Source: Clostridiales bacterium (lineage in GTDB: Bacteria; Bacillota; Clostridia; Peptostreptococcales; Anaerovoracaceae). Taken from it: a stretch of 64,000 nt of DNA. The notes beneath the pieces were generated by a model. It searched no databases, was not told the origin of the DNA, and saw nothing but the letters and a program-made list of their open reading frames with translations. Location: assembly GCA_015243575.1 (NCBI GenBank), contig CP042469.1, forward strand, positions 1,950,929 through 2,014,928, in the 5' to 3' direction. The position numbers were made by a program, and so were the translations under genes. Shown piece after piece: positions 1-7,584 of the stretch; position 1 is the first letter of the stretch; every line of letters starts with the position of its first letter.

Positions 1-1
1 T

Positions 2-949
2 TCAGGAATGCAGATGATAGCCGACGATACCTCAAATACAAGAAAAAGGACCATTTATCAGCACGTATCTGATCATCTTGCAGAAGGCGAAATGCTGCAT
101 AATGCATTGAAGAGTACAGATGCTTTTCCTGATTATATGATCTCTATGACAGAAATAGGAGCCAGATCCGGAAAACTGGAGTCAGTCATGAATGCGCTGG
201 CTGCATATTATGATCGCCAGCATGCCATGAGGGAAAATATTAAGAGTGCTGTATTTTATCCCCTTATACTTATTACCATGATGCTTATGGTTCTTATTTT
301 TTTATCAGCAAAAGTTCTTCCGGTCTTTGAGCAAGTATTCAAAAGTTTGGGCACACAACTGTCCCCAGGTGCAGCATACATCATGAAAGCTGGAGCTATG
401 TTCAATAACTATTCCGTCTTACTGGCCATGATCTTGATTACTTTGGCTTTCGCAGGGTTTTTCTTTTCTAGGACGGAATCCGGCAAAGCACTACTTCCAA
501 TTTTATTGATGGGCAAGAAGATTTCCGAGAAATTTTCACTTGCTGCATTTACTTCCTCCATGGCACTTATGCTTTCCAGCGGTCTTGACCTGGATCTTTC
601 GATCCAATTGTCTGAAAAGGCCGTCTCGAATAAAGCAATCGAAGAAAAAATACGAAAGGCTCGTACCATAATGGAAACGCAGCCAGTCTCTATAGTAGAC
701 GCCATGCAGCACGCGGATTTGTTCTCAAGCACAATGACCGGACTGCTGTCAACCGGCTATCAGTCCGGTGCTCTCGATACTGCCATGGAATACATCGCAG
801 GTCTTTACGAGGAAGAATATGAGTCAGCTTTGATGCGAAAAGTTTCCTTAATTGAGCCAGTCTCCATCTTTGTTCTTTCCGTACTGATCGGTTCCATATT
901 GGTTTCTGTCATGTTTCCCCTTTTGGGCGTGCTCTCCACCATTGGGTAA
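2..949 (+). CDS. Type IV pilus / type II secretion inner-membrane platform protein (PilC/GspF family), 5' end missing
   Basis: The reading frame is open to the left edge, so the true start lies outside the window; the ATG at 8 has no spaced ribosome site. The visible ~313 residues hold the end of one T2SSF domain and a full second one. Three hydrophobic segments lie near residues 81-102, 135-153 and 283-306, the usual topology of the family. The motif EIGARSGKLE and its second-domain counterpart STGYQSGALD mark the two repeats. These proteins form the inner-membrane platform on which pilus ATPases act. It is followed by four small membrane proteins and a PilT-like ATPase on the same strand, which supports a pilus or pseudopilus operon. 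Confidence 0.85.
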   Translation, partial: SGMQMIADDTSNTRKRTIYQHVSDHLAEGEMLHNALKSTDAFPDYMISMTEIGARSGKLESVMNALAAYYDRQHAMRENIKSAVFYPLILITMMLMVLIFLSAKVLPVFEQVFKSLGTQLSPGAAYIMKAGAMFNNYSVLLAMILITLAFAGFFFSRTESGKALLPILLMGKKISEKFSLAAFTSSMALMLSSGLDLDLSIQLSEKAVSNKAIEEKIRKARTIMETQPVSIVDAMQHADLFSSTMTGLLSTGYQSGALDTAMEYIAGLYEEEYESALMRKVSLIEPVSIFVLSVLIGSILVSVMFPLLGVLSTIG

Positions 950-970
950 GAACGCTAGGAGAAGAGAATT

Positions 971-1345
971 ATGGTTCGAGAATCAAATACAAAACAACGT
1001 TATCACAAAGACGGAAGAGTTCTTGTTAACAAAACAAGCAGTCAAAGCTTCTTACGAGGGTTGGTTCTGCCTGTGACTTTGTTTCTGTTGCTCTTTCTGT
1101 TTTTATTGTTTGGAATTCAAAATATTGCCACCGGATCTGACCGGGAAAGCTTAAAAATTCTTAAGGATGCCGTTGTTCGGGCAACGATCCAGTGCTATGC
1201 AATTGAAGGAATGTATCCACCGGATGTCGCGTATCTGGAAAATAAGTATGGCATCGTCTACGATCATAATCGCTATATTGTTCATTATGAGATCTTTGCC
1301 GGAAATATTCTGCCCGACATTACCGTCGTTGATATTGGCAGATGA
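971..1345 (+). CDS. Small membrane-anchored protein of the pilus operon, function unknown
   Basis: 124 residues, 21 nt after the PilC-like gene, with AGGAGAAG ahead of the ATG. A basic N-terminus of about 28 residues precedes one strongly hydrophobic segment (about residues 29-50). The C-terminal part is ~75 residues and soluble-looking, with helix then strand character. There is no prepilin peptidase motif. Architecture and position suggest a pilus or pseudopilus accessory subunit facing outward. No family is recognised, and the role is inferred only from context. Confidence 0.6.
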   Translation: MVRESNTKQRYHKDGRVLVNKTSSQSFLRGLVLPVTLFLLLFLFLLFGIQNIATGSDRESLKILKDAVVRATIQCYAIEGMYPPDVAYLENKYGIVYDHNRYIVHYEIFAGNILPDITVVDIGR

Positions 1346-1360
1346 TAGGAGACACTATCG

Positions 1361-1861
1361 ATGAAATTTAACTTAAATAAAGAACATGTATCCTTAGATT
1401 TCCTCTTTATTCTGGCGCTTCTTTGCCTTTTTTCCTTTGGATCCCTTATGGCAGTTGTCATGGGCGCAAATACTTATATGAAAATAAAGGATGCTTCTGA
1501 TTCAGCTTTCGAGCTGCGAACCCCTTTGTCTTATATTAGTATGAAAGTTAGGCAGCACGACGAGATCAACTCTGTAGCCGTCGTCCAAAAGGAAGGAATC
1601 AATACTCTTGTTTTGGAGGGTCTGGACGGAGAGGAGCTCTGTCAAACATGGATCTATGAATACCAAGGAAACCTCTGTGAAGTATATCTGGAAAAAGATA
1701 CTGCTTTTAAACTTGAGGATGGCATGGCGATTCTTCCCAGTCATGGGTTAACGCTTGAAATGTTAAATGGGATCCTTACGGTTGAGGCAGAAGATCATAA
1801 CGGAAAAACCCAGCGTCTTACCCTTTCGCTGCGGACATTCCAGCAAGGGGATCTATCATGA
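1361..1861 (+). CDS. Pilus-operon membrane protein, DUF4860-like
   Basis: 166 residues with one N-terminal hydrophobic segment (about residues 12-35) after a short polar leader that contains SLDF. The rest is a beta-rich extracytoplasmic domain, like the head of a minor pilin. It resembles what I recall of DUF4860, a clostridial family found in pilus gene clusters; that assignment is from memory. The gene starts 15 nt after the previous one and overlaps the next by 4 nt (ATGA), so translation is probably coupled. The likely role is a minor pseudopilin or assembly factor. Confidence 0.6.
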   Translation: MKFNLNKEHVSLDFLFILALLCLFSFGSLMAVVMGANTYMKIKDASDSAFELRTPLSYISMKVRQHDEINSVAVVQKEGINTLVLEGLDGEELCQTWIYEYQGNLCEVYLEKDTAFKLEDGMAILPSHGLTLEMLNGILTVEAEDHNGKTQRLTLSLRTFQQGDLS

Positions 1862-2304
1862 GAACAAAAGGAATTTCAAGATCTCAGCTTTTTCTCATCG
1901 AACTGATTGTAGTCGTTTTGTTTTTTTCATTGGCCGCTGCAATGGTCATGATGGCGTTTGGGAAAGCCCATGAATTATCTGCCGGTTCTGAAGCACTCAA
2001 TGGAGCGATATCAGCCATCCAGAGTACTGCCGAAACAGACAAAGGAAAACAACCGGAAGAAGTGTCACAAGGTACCGAATCAGCCTACTATGATAAAAGT
2101 TGGAAGAAGACTGATCCTGCGAGTGCTGAATACCTATTAAATACTGAAGTAAAGCTTGAAGCTCGGCCTGCAGGTTTTATGGCGGTATACCGTTATGCAG
2201 CCAGCTATGCATCTGAAAACACAAATACGATAATATACAAGCTTGAAATGAAAAAATATTATTCCGGCTCATCGTACACCATTTCTGCGGGAGAGGTGAA
2301 TTGA
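1858..2304 (+). CDS. Prepilin-like protein with degenerate type IV signal
   Basis: 148 residues. The N-terminus has the hydrophobic stretch LFLIELIVVVLFF, which resembles the prepilin core (hydrophobic helix with Glu at mature position 5). Counting back from that Glu, the -1 residue is Gln instead of the Gly that prepilin peptidases normally need, so cleavage is doubtful. The C-terminal ~110 residues are polar with predicted strands, like a pilin head. Its start codon overlaps the preceding stop. It is probably a minor pilin or pseudopilin-like subunit. Confidence 0.6.
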   Translation: MRTKGISRSQLFLIELIVVVLFFSLAAAMVMMAFGKAHELSAGSEALNGAISAIQSTAETDKGKQPEEVSQGTESAYYDKSWKKTDPASAEYLLNTEVKLEARPAGFMAVYRYAASYASENTNTIIYKLEMKKYYSGSSYTISAGEVN

Positions 2305-2305
2305 T

Positions 2306-2698
2306 ATGGAAAAGAGATTTAAGATGGGCGTGGGCCTTGGTGGCCCGTCCATCATCATGATTTTTGTTGTATTGAGTCTGACAACGTTAGGTGCTCTTGC
2401 GCTGATGACCGCTCATGCAGATTGGAACCTTACGAAACGAACTGCTGACAGTGTTACCGCATATTATTCGGCAGACAGCAAGGCGGAAGAACTCCTTGCG
2501 GAAACTGATTTTGACCTTAAATCCGGTTTACCGGTAAAAGATACTTTTATTCTACCTGTTCAGGAAGGGCAAGATCTTCTCTTGAAGCTGAAGTTCAGTG
2601 GAGTAAATTATTCTATCGTCGCCAGAAAACTGACCATAACCTCCCAGTGGGATTACGACCAATTCAATGTTCAGTTCAATGACCAAGTGGCCGAATAA
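2306..2698 (+). CDS. Small membrane protein of the pilus operon (PilX/minor-pilin-like)
   Basis: 130 residues starting one base after the previous stop, so the genes are almost certainly cotranslated. A hydrophobic helix spans about residues 11-35, followed by a short Ala-rich helical stretch (about residues 48-65) and a beta-rich end. The layout resembles PilX/GspK-type minor subunits, but the canonical cleavage motif is not present. Function is inferred from neighbours only. Confidence 0.55.
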   Translation: MEKRFKMGVGLGGPSIIMIFVVLSLTTLGALALMTAHADWNLTKRTADSVTAYYSADSKAEELLAETDFDLKSGLPVKDTFILPVQEGQDLLLKLKFSGVNYSIVARKLTITSQWDYDQFNVQFNDQVAE

Positions 2699-2777
2699 AG
2701 TATGGTGATGTAGGCACGATGATATGACTGTCATTACTTACACAATAACTCAATGACTTGGAAAGAAGGTGCTCCTT

Positions 2778-3836
2778 TTGGAACTCAAAAAAATATTGGA
2801 AGACGCAGTTAAAGATCACGCCTCGGATATTTTCGTAGTAGGCGGCAAGGCGTTGTCTTATCGTACCAACGGAAGTATCGTATCCATCGGCGAAAAGCTT
2901 CTCCCGCCGGATACGGAGGAGATCCTTCAACAGATTTATGGATTTGCGGGCAGAGATATTAGTACCCTAGAAAGAGATCATGACGATGACTTCTCTTTTT
3001 CACTTACAAATGTAGGCCGGTTCCGCGTGAACGCATTTATGCAAAGGGGTTCCAAGGCAGCGGTTCTCAAAGTGGTTCTGTTCCAACTTCCTGATTCGGA
3101 AGTTTTGAGGATACCAAAGCAGGTCATTGATCTTTACGAGCGGACAAAAGGGTTTATCCTTGTAACCGGTCCAACGGGCAGTGGAAAGTCTACAACGCTG
3201 GCCTGTCTCATCGACAAAATTAATAAAAACAGGGAAGCCCATATTATCACCCTAGAAGATCCACTTGAGTTCCTGCATAAACACGATAGGAGTATTGTGT
3301 CGCAGCGAGAGATTTACATGGATACGCCCAGCTACGAAAGAGGGCTCCGTGCTGCGCTAAGAGAAGCACCCAATGTAATCCTTCTGGGCGAGATGCGAGA
3401 CTTTGAAACCATATCCATTGCAATGTCTGCCGCAGAGACAGGTCAGCTCGTATTCTCCACCCTTCATACCGTCGGTGCTGCAAATACCATTGACCGTATT
3501 GTCGATGTATTTCCTGCAAACCAACAAAAGCAGGTACGGATTCAAATCTCCATGGTGCTGCAGGCGGTTATTTCACAGCAGTTGATCCCCTCTACCAAGG
3601 GAAATCTTGTTCCTGCCTTTGAAATCATGATCTGCAATAACGCCATCAGAACGATGATCCGTGAGTCAAAGACTTACCAAATCGACAGCACGATCTATTC
3701 CTCCGGCGACACAGGAATGGTTAGCATGGATACCAGTATTTTTAATTTATACAGCGAAGGCTTGATTACTGCGGAAAATGCATTGGCGCACAGCCTGAAC
3801 CCCGATGCGATGAAAAAGAAGCTAGGGATGAAATAA
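2778..3836 (+). CDS. pilT: PilT-like twitching/retraction ATPase
   Basis: About 352 residues. Walker A is GPTGSGKST (near residues 131-139), followed by the Asp box, Walker B (VILLGEMRD) and His box (FSTLHTVGAANTIDRI). The C-terminal AIRTMIRESKTYQIDS matches the AIRNLIRE motif that separates PilT retraction ATPases from PilB. I chose TTG at 2778 because AGGTG ends six bases upstream; an in-frame GTG at 2769 lacks a spaced ribosome site. It powers pilus depolymerisation at the inner-membrane platform encoded just upstream. No extension ATPase is visible here; it may lie left of the window. Confidence 0.9.
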   Translation: MELKKILEDAVKDHASDIFVVGGKALSYRTNGSIVSIGEKLLPPDTEEILQQIYGFAGRDISTLERDHDDDFSFSLTNVGRFRVNAFMQRGSKAAVLKVVLFQLPDSEVLRIPKQVIDLYERTKGFILVTGPTGSGKSTTLACLIDKINKNREAHIITLEDPLEFLHKHDRSIVSQREIYMDTPSYERGLRAALREAPNVILLGEMRDFETISIAMSAAETGQLVFSTLHTVGAANTIDRIVDVFPANQQKQVRIQISMVLQAVISQQLIPSTKGNLVPAFEIMICNNAIRTMIRESKTYQIDSTIYSSGDTGMVSMDTSIFNLYSEGLITAENALAHSLNPDAMKKKLGMK

Positions 3837-3885
3837 AACTGAAATGGCGAAAGCAAGCTTCTCTATTTCGCTCCTGTATCAAAAG

Positions 3886-3935
3886 AAACCGGCCGTATGC
3901 AGTGTTGCCCTACTGCATACCGTGCCGGTTTTTCA
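3886..3935 (+). terminator. Rho-independent terminator, probably bidirectional
   Basis: An AAACCGGC...GCCGGTTT outer stem plus a 9-bp inner stem (GTATGCAGT / ACTGCATAC) is followed by a T run on the + strand. The reverse strand also ends in a T-rich stretch. It separates the pilus operon from the convergent miaB gene. Confidence 0.85.
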
Positions 3936-3987
3936 TCATTATCAGAAAGGATTAAAGGACTCCACATTGGTATCTTAGACGCTAGGG

Positions 3988-5334
3988 CTATTCCACTGTT
4001 TCTGTGATTCCAAAGAGATTGAAAGTTTTTCCTTCCGTAATTTTCACAGGAATGATTTGTCCAACCATATCCTCCGTACCCTTAAAATGAACAAGCTTAC
4101 CGGATTCTGTCCTACCGGTAAGGATTTGGGGATTGGTTTTGCTGGGTCCCTCGACGAGTACACCTTCAACCTTTCCTTCATAGGTCTTGTTGATTTCTCC
4201 CGTTATTTCGTTGAGCTGATCAACAAGACGGTTAAACCGCTCATGTTTTTCCGCTTCCGGCACCTGATCCGTATAGTTTTCGGCAGGAGTCCCTTTTCTG
4301 ATGGAATAAAGGAACGTGAATGCAGAATCAAACCGTACTCTGCGAATGAGATCCATTGTCTCCTCAAAATCTTCGCTAGTCTCCCCCGGAAAGCCTACAA
4401 TAATATCTGTCGTGATGGCTATATCAGGAACCGCAGCTCTTAATTTTTCTACCAACAGAAGATAATCTTCCTTTGTGTACTTACGGTTCATCCTTTTTAA
4501 AACTGCGGAACTGCCCGATTGCACCGGCAAATGAATGTAATTAGCAAGACTCTTGCAATCCCGAAACGCTGCGATGAGCTTGTCAGATAGATCTTTCGGA
4601 TGAGAGGTCATAAATCGGATACGATCAATTCCTTCGATCTCATTAAGCTGATAAATCAAATCAGCAAAATCGGCAGAAAAATCGCTTCCGTTCCCATAGG
4701 AGTTAACATTTTGACCCAGGAGTGTAATTTCTCTCACACCGGAAGCAGCAAGGCTCCGAGCTTCAGCTACAATCTCCTCAGGCCTTCGGCTTCGCTCTCT
4801 TCCTCTGGTAAAAGGCACGATGCAGTAGGTACAGAAATTGTTGCAGCCGTACATAATATTGACAAAGGCTTTGAATGGATACATTCGCTTTGCAGGGAGA
4901 CCCTCGATGATCTCCCCTCCGTCTTCCCAAATATCAACGATCTTACTTCTTTCGTTCAAAACATTGGTCAATAGTTTCGGAAACTCATGAAGATTGTGGG
5001 TTCCAAAGATAAGATCCACCCAGGGATATTTTGTTTTCAGGGTATCGATGATATGCTGCTGCTGCATCATGCAGCCGCAGACAGCAACGACCACATCCGG
5101 TCGTTCCTCTTTCACCTTTTTTAATTGACCAAGTGTTCCAAAGAATCGCTTATCTGCATTTTCTCTCACACTGCATGTATTAATAATCGCAACATCTGCT
5201 GCCCTCTTATTTTCATTCTCTATATATCCCATTTCCGCAAGCATTCCGGCAAGAGTCTCGGAGTCATGCTCATTCATCTGACAACCAAAGGTCTGAATAT
5301 GGAAGCTTTTATTTAAATTTGTGTGTTTTTCCAT
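3988..5334 (-). CDS. miaB: tRNA-2-methylthio-N6-dimethylallyladenosine synthase
   Basis: 448 residues. MiaB is a radical-SAM enzyme that adds a methylthio group to i6A37 in tRNAs reading U-starting codons. The N-terminal UPF0004 domain shows its three cluster cysteines (FGCQMN, NTCSVRENA, VCGCM). The radical-SAM triad is CNNFCTYC, followed by GRERSRRPEEI. A C-terminal TRAM domain covers roughly the last 65 residues. I chose the second ATG (5334) because AGAGG lies five bases upstream; a longer form starting at 5355 lacks a ribosome site. The gene is monocistronic here and convergent with the pilus operon. Confidence 0.95.
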   Translation of the reverse strand: MEKHTNLNKSFHIQTFGCQMNEHDSETLAGMLAEMGYIENENKRAADVAIINTCSVRENADKRFFGTLGQLKKVKEERPDVVVAVCGCMMQQQHIIDTLKTKYPWVDLIFGTHNLHEFPKLLTNVLNERSKIVDIWEDGGEIIEGLPAKRMYPFKAFVNIMYGCNNFCTYCIVPFTRGRERSRRPEEIVAEARSLAASGVREITLLGQNVNSYGNGSDFSADFADLIYQLNEIEGIDRIRFMTSHPKDLSDKLIAAFRDCKSLANYIHLPVQSGSSAVLKRMNRKYTKEDYLLLVEKLRAAVPDIAITTDIIVGFPGETSEDFEETMDLIRRVRFDSAFTFLYSIRKGTPAENYTDQVPEAEKHERFNRLVDQLNEITGEINKTYEGKVEGVLVEGPSKTNPQILTGRTESGKLVHFKGTEDMVGQIIPVKITEGKTFNLFGITETVE

Positions 5335-5667
5335 GATATCCTCTTTTGTATTCATACGTATTTTACAGAATGGCTCTAACGCTGATCAAAAGTCAACAGC
5401 ACTGGCATGTTTCTTTGCCCTTTCAATCCGTGTTTATCTTGTCAGCCAATGCTAAGATTATACAATAGAAATACAGCAAGCGCCACAAATTTCACCTATT
5501 TTCGAACAAACGGAAGAAATCAGTTCAGAAGAATATCATTGACGGATTCCATGGAAAGCATTAAACTGTTAATACCCTCCTTTGACAAAGGAGGGTATTA
5601 TACAATAGGACGAATCCTATCAATACAAATAGTGAAACGAGATTACAAATTTTAAAGGAGGGATTTC
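5335..5667. other. Divergent intergenic region, miaB / ilvA
   Basis: 333 bases between two divergent genes. On the minus strand a TATAAT (5457-5462) may be the miaB -10 box, but no good -35 sits at the right distance. The right half carries a perfect palindrome (5572-5598), listed separately. No coding potential was convincing. Confidence 0.6.
5572..5598. repeat. Perfect 12-bp inverted repeat upstream of ilvA
   Basis: The arms ATACCCTCCTTT and AAAGGAGGGTAT flank a 3-nt spacer (GAC). No T run follows on either strand, so it is not a standard terminator. The left arm contains nine bases exactly complementary to the ilvA ribosome site AAAGGAGGG at 5655-5663, so alternative pairing is possible if this region is transcribed. 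It may instead be a regulator-binding site. Confidence 0.75.
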
Positions 5668-6906
5668 ATGAACGCAGAGCAGATAAAGCATTATCTCGAT
5701 CTCAACCATGAGGACAATATCAGAAAAGCAAAAGAGAATTTGAAGGGCGTTATTAAGGAAACACCTCTAATTTACAGTGATTTTTACAGTAAGGAACATA
5801 AATGTAATGTCTATATTAAGCCGGAAAACTTTCAGATCACCGGCTCCTTTAAAATCAGAGGCGCTTATAATAAAATCGCGAACCTGACGGAGGAAGAATG
5901 CAGCAAAGGAATTATTTGTTCCTCGGCAGGGAATCACGCACAGGGGGTAGCCTTCTCAGCGCAGCGGCGCAATATCAAGTCTACCATTGTTATGCCCAAC
6001 GTTACACCTTTATTAAAAATCGAAGCAACGAAAGGCTACGGTTCCGAAGTGGTGATTCACGGAGACGTATATGACGAATCCTACAGCAAAGCTATGGAAC
6101 TGGCCGAGGAACACGGTTACACCTTTGTTCATCCCTTTGATGACTACGACGTTCTCTGTGGTCAGGGGACCATCGGTTTGGAAATTCTTGAAGAACTGGA
6201 GCACGTGGATGAAGTGCTGGTTCCCATCGGCGGCGGCGGACTGATCAGTGGCATCGCCCTTGCAATCAAAGCCGTGAAGCCTGAGGTTAAGGTGATTGGA
6301 GTCGTTCCGGTAGGCGCTATGTCAATGAAAATTTCTGTGGATGAAGGCCGGATTACAAGACTTGCCTCCGTCAAAACCAGTGCAGAGGGTGTTGCCGTAA
6401 GACAGCCCGGAGAGCTGACCTTTGAAATCGCCAGAAAATATGTGGATGAAATCATTACTGTTTCCGAAAAGGATATCATGGAAGCCGTTTTGATCACACT
6501 TGAAAAGCACAAGATGATCGCAGAAACCGCCGGAGTGGTTCCTCTTGCAGGTTTAAGAAAACGTGCTGCCTCAGGGAAAAACATCGTTTGCCTTATCAGC
6601 GGAGGCAACATTGACGTAGTTACCATATCTTCAATTATCAATCAGGGTATGATCAGCAGAGGCCGAATCATGTGCTTCTCTGTGGAGCTGCCGGACAAGC
6701 CGGGTCAGCTCGTTAAGGTTGCCCAGATACTAGCAGAACACAGCGCAAATGTTATCGAGCTCGTGCACAATCAGTTTAAAGCGCTGGATCGCTATTCCAA
6801 CAAGGTCGTGTTAGAAGTCACAGTGGAGACCAATGGTCATTCCCATATCAAGCAGATCATTGAAGCACTTGAAGACAATAATTTCACAATCGGCCGGGTT
6901 TATTAA
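5668..6906 (+). CDS. ilvA: Threonine ammonia-lyase (threonine dehydratase) with C-terminal ACT domain
   Basis: 412 residues. It is a PLP enzyme that deaminates threonine to 2-oxobutyrate, for isoleucine synthesis or threonine fermentation. The PLP lysine lies in GSFKIRGAYNKI, the phosphate and substrate loop is SSAGNHAQGVA, and the glycine-rich cofactor loop is GGGGLISG. A single ACT domain occupies about residues 330-405 (motif ELPDKPGQL), the medium-length form rather than the long E. coli IlvA with two regulatory repeats. AAAGGAGGG precedes the ATG. No other branched-chain amino-acid gene is nearby, so a biosynthetic or catabolic role cannot be decided. Confidence 0.93.
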   Translation: MNAEQIKHYLDLNHEDNIRKAKENLKGVIKETPLIYSDFYSKEHKCNVYIKPENFQITGSFKIRGAYNKIANLTEEECSKGIICSSAGNHAQGVAFSAQRRNIKSTIVMPNVTPLLKIEATKGYGSEVVIHGDVYDESYSKAMELAEEHGYTFVHPFDDYDVLCGQGTIGLEILEELEHVDEVLVPIGGGGLISGIALAIKAVKPEVKVIGVVPVGAMSMKISVDEGRITRLASVKTSAEGVAVRQPGELTFEIARKYVDEIITVSEKDIMEAVLITLEKHKMIAETAGVVPLAGLRKRAASGKNIVCLISGGNIDVVTISSIINQGMISRGRIMCFSVELPDKPGQLVKVAQILAEHSANVIELVHNQFKALDRYSNKVVLEVTVETNGHSHIKQIIEALEDNNFTIGRVY

Positions 6907-6924
6907 CCAATCGTAATGGTGCAT

Positions 6925-6990
6925 AAATCATGATCAGATTTCTTGGGTGAACTCATAAAGAGATTCTCCGGTCTGTGTCATGATTTTTTT
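6925..6990 (+). terminator. Terminator after ilvA
   Basis: Outer arms AAATCATGA and TCATGATTT, with inner CAGA/TCTG pairing, close a long loop and are followed by seven T residues. It lies 18 nt past the ilvA stop. Confidence 0.7.
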
Positions 6991-7056
6991 ATTCCTGCTT
7001 TAGCTTATTTGTTGATTCTCCGCTAAGAATCATGTCAATATAATAATAGAATTTTT

Positions 7057-7085
7057 CACAAAACCCATTGCAAATTCATACTATA
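7057..7085 (+). promoter_or_regulatory. Sigma-K-type (late mother-cell) promoter of the DUF4183 gene
   Basis: CACA, 16 bases, then CATACTATA. This fits the sigma-K consensus (mACm, 16-17, CATAnnnTA) at every defined position. The -10 lies 32 bases ahead of the start codon, with AAGGAGG in between. Sigma-E shares part of the -10 consensus, so a dual E/K reading cannot be excluded. Confidence 0.7.
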
Positions 7086-7117
7086 TATAAACTTATGAAA
7101 AAGGAGGAGAAAACAAA

Positions 7118-7489
7118 ATGGCTAAATCATTATTTAAACTGATAGTGAGCGCTTCCGCAAATATTGATACCTTTACGAAACCTGCTCCTGTAGAATATTT
7201 TTATCGTTTAAATCCCGCAAACAGAACTAGTGGTACACTGACGATCCCTGCGGCATCGTTTACCAACAGCACTGGCGGAGCTGTTACGTCAATCACAAAA
7301 GCAACTACTGACGATGGTTATTACCAGTTGTTTATCAACGGTGTTTTACAGCAAACCGCTATGTATACGATCGCATCAACCCAAGTAGTCATCACACAGA
7401 CATCACTTGTTCCCACCAGTGCACCAATCACGCTTGCTGTTAATAACTTTGCACCAACTTCCACCGCTGTCATAACGGTGACGACGTAA
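7118..7489 (+). CDS. DUF4183 domain protein, likely spore-surface component
   Basis: 123 residues, with no signal peptide, rich in Thr, Ser, Ala and Val. The pattern YFYRLNPANR ... YYQLFINGVLQ ... YTIASTQVVIT is typical of DUF4183, a small beta-rich domain that I recall from exosporium and other surface proteins of spore formers. The sigma-K-type promoter directly upstream supports mother-cell expression late in sporulation. Many Thr/Ser residues would be available for O-glycosylation, and the next (convergent) operon encodes two glycosyltransferases and a nonulosonic-acid pathway. The spore location and the glycosylation are inferences. Confidence 0.8.
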   Translation: MAKSLFKLIVSASANIDTFTKPAPVEYFYRLNPANRTSGTLTIPAASFTNSTGGAVTSITKATTDDGYYQLFINGVLQQTAMYTIASTQVVITQTSLVPTSAPITLAVNNFAPTSTAVITVTT

Positions 7490-7522
7490 ACACACATCGA
7501 TAAGTTTCAAAGCTTAATATAG

Positions 7523-7560
7523 AAGGCTGCCTGACGTTTTTCGTCAAGCAGCCTTTATTA
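7523..7560. terminator. Bidirectional terminator between DUF4183 gene and glycosylation operon
   Basis: The arms AAGGCTGC-C-TGACG and CGTCA-A-GCAGCCTT surround a T-rich loop, with T-rich sequence on the + side. It lies between two convergent transcription units. Confidence 0.8.
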
Positions 7561-7584
7561 CTTCATACTTAGCTTACTTTCTTA

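Noticed and set aside
5582-5606. TTGACA...TACAAT as an ilvA promoter
   Set aside because: The spacer is 13 bases, too short for sigma-A.
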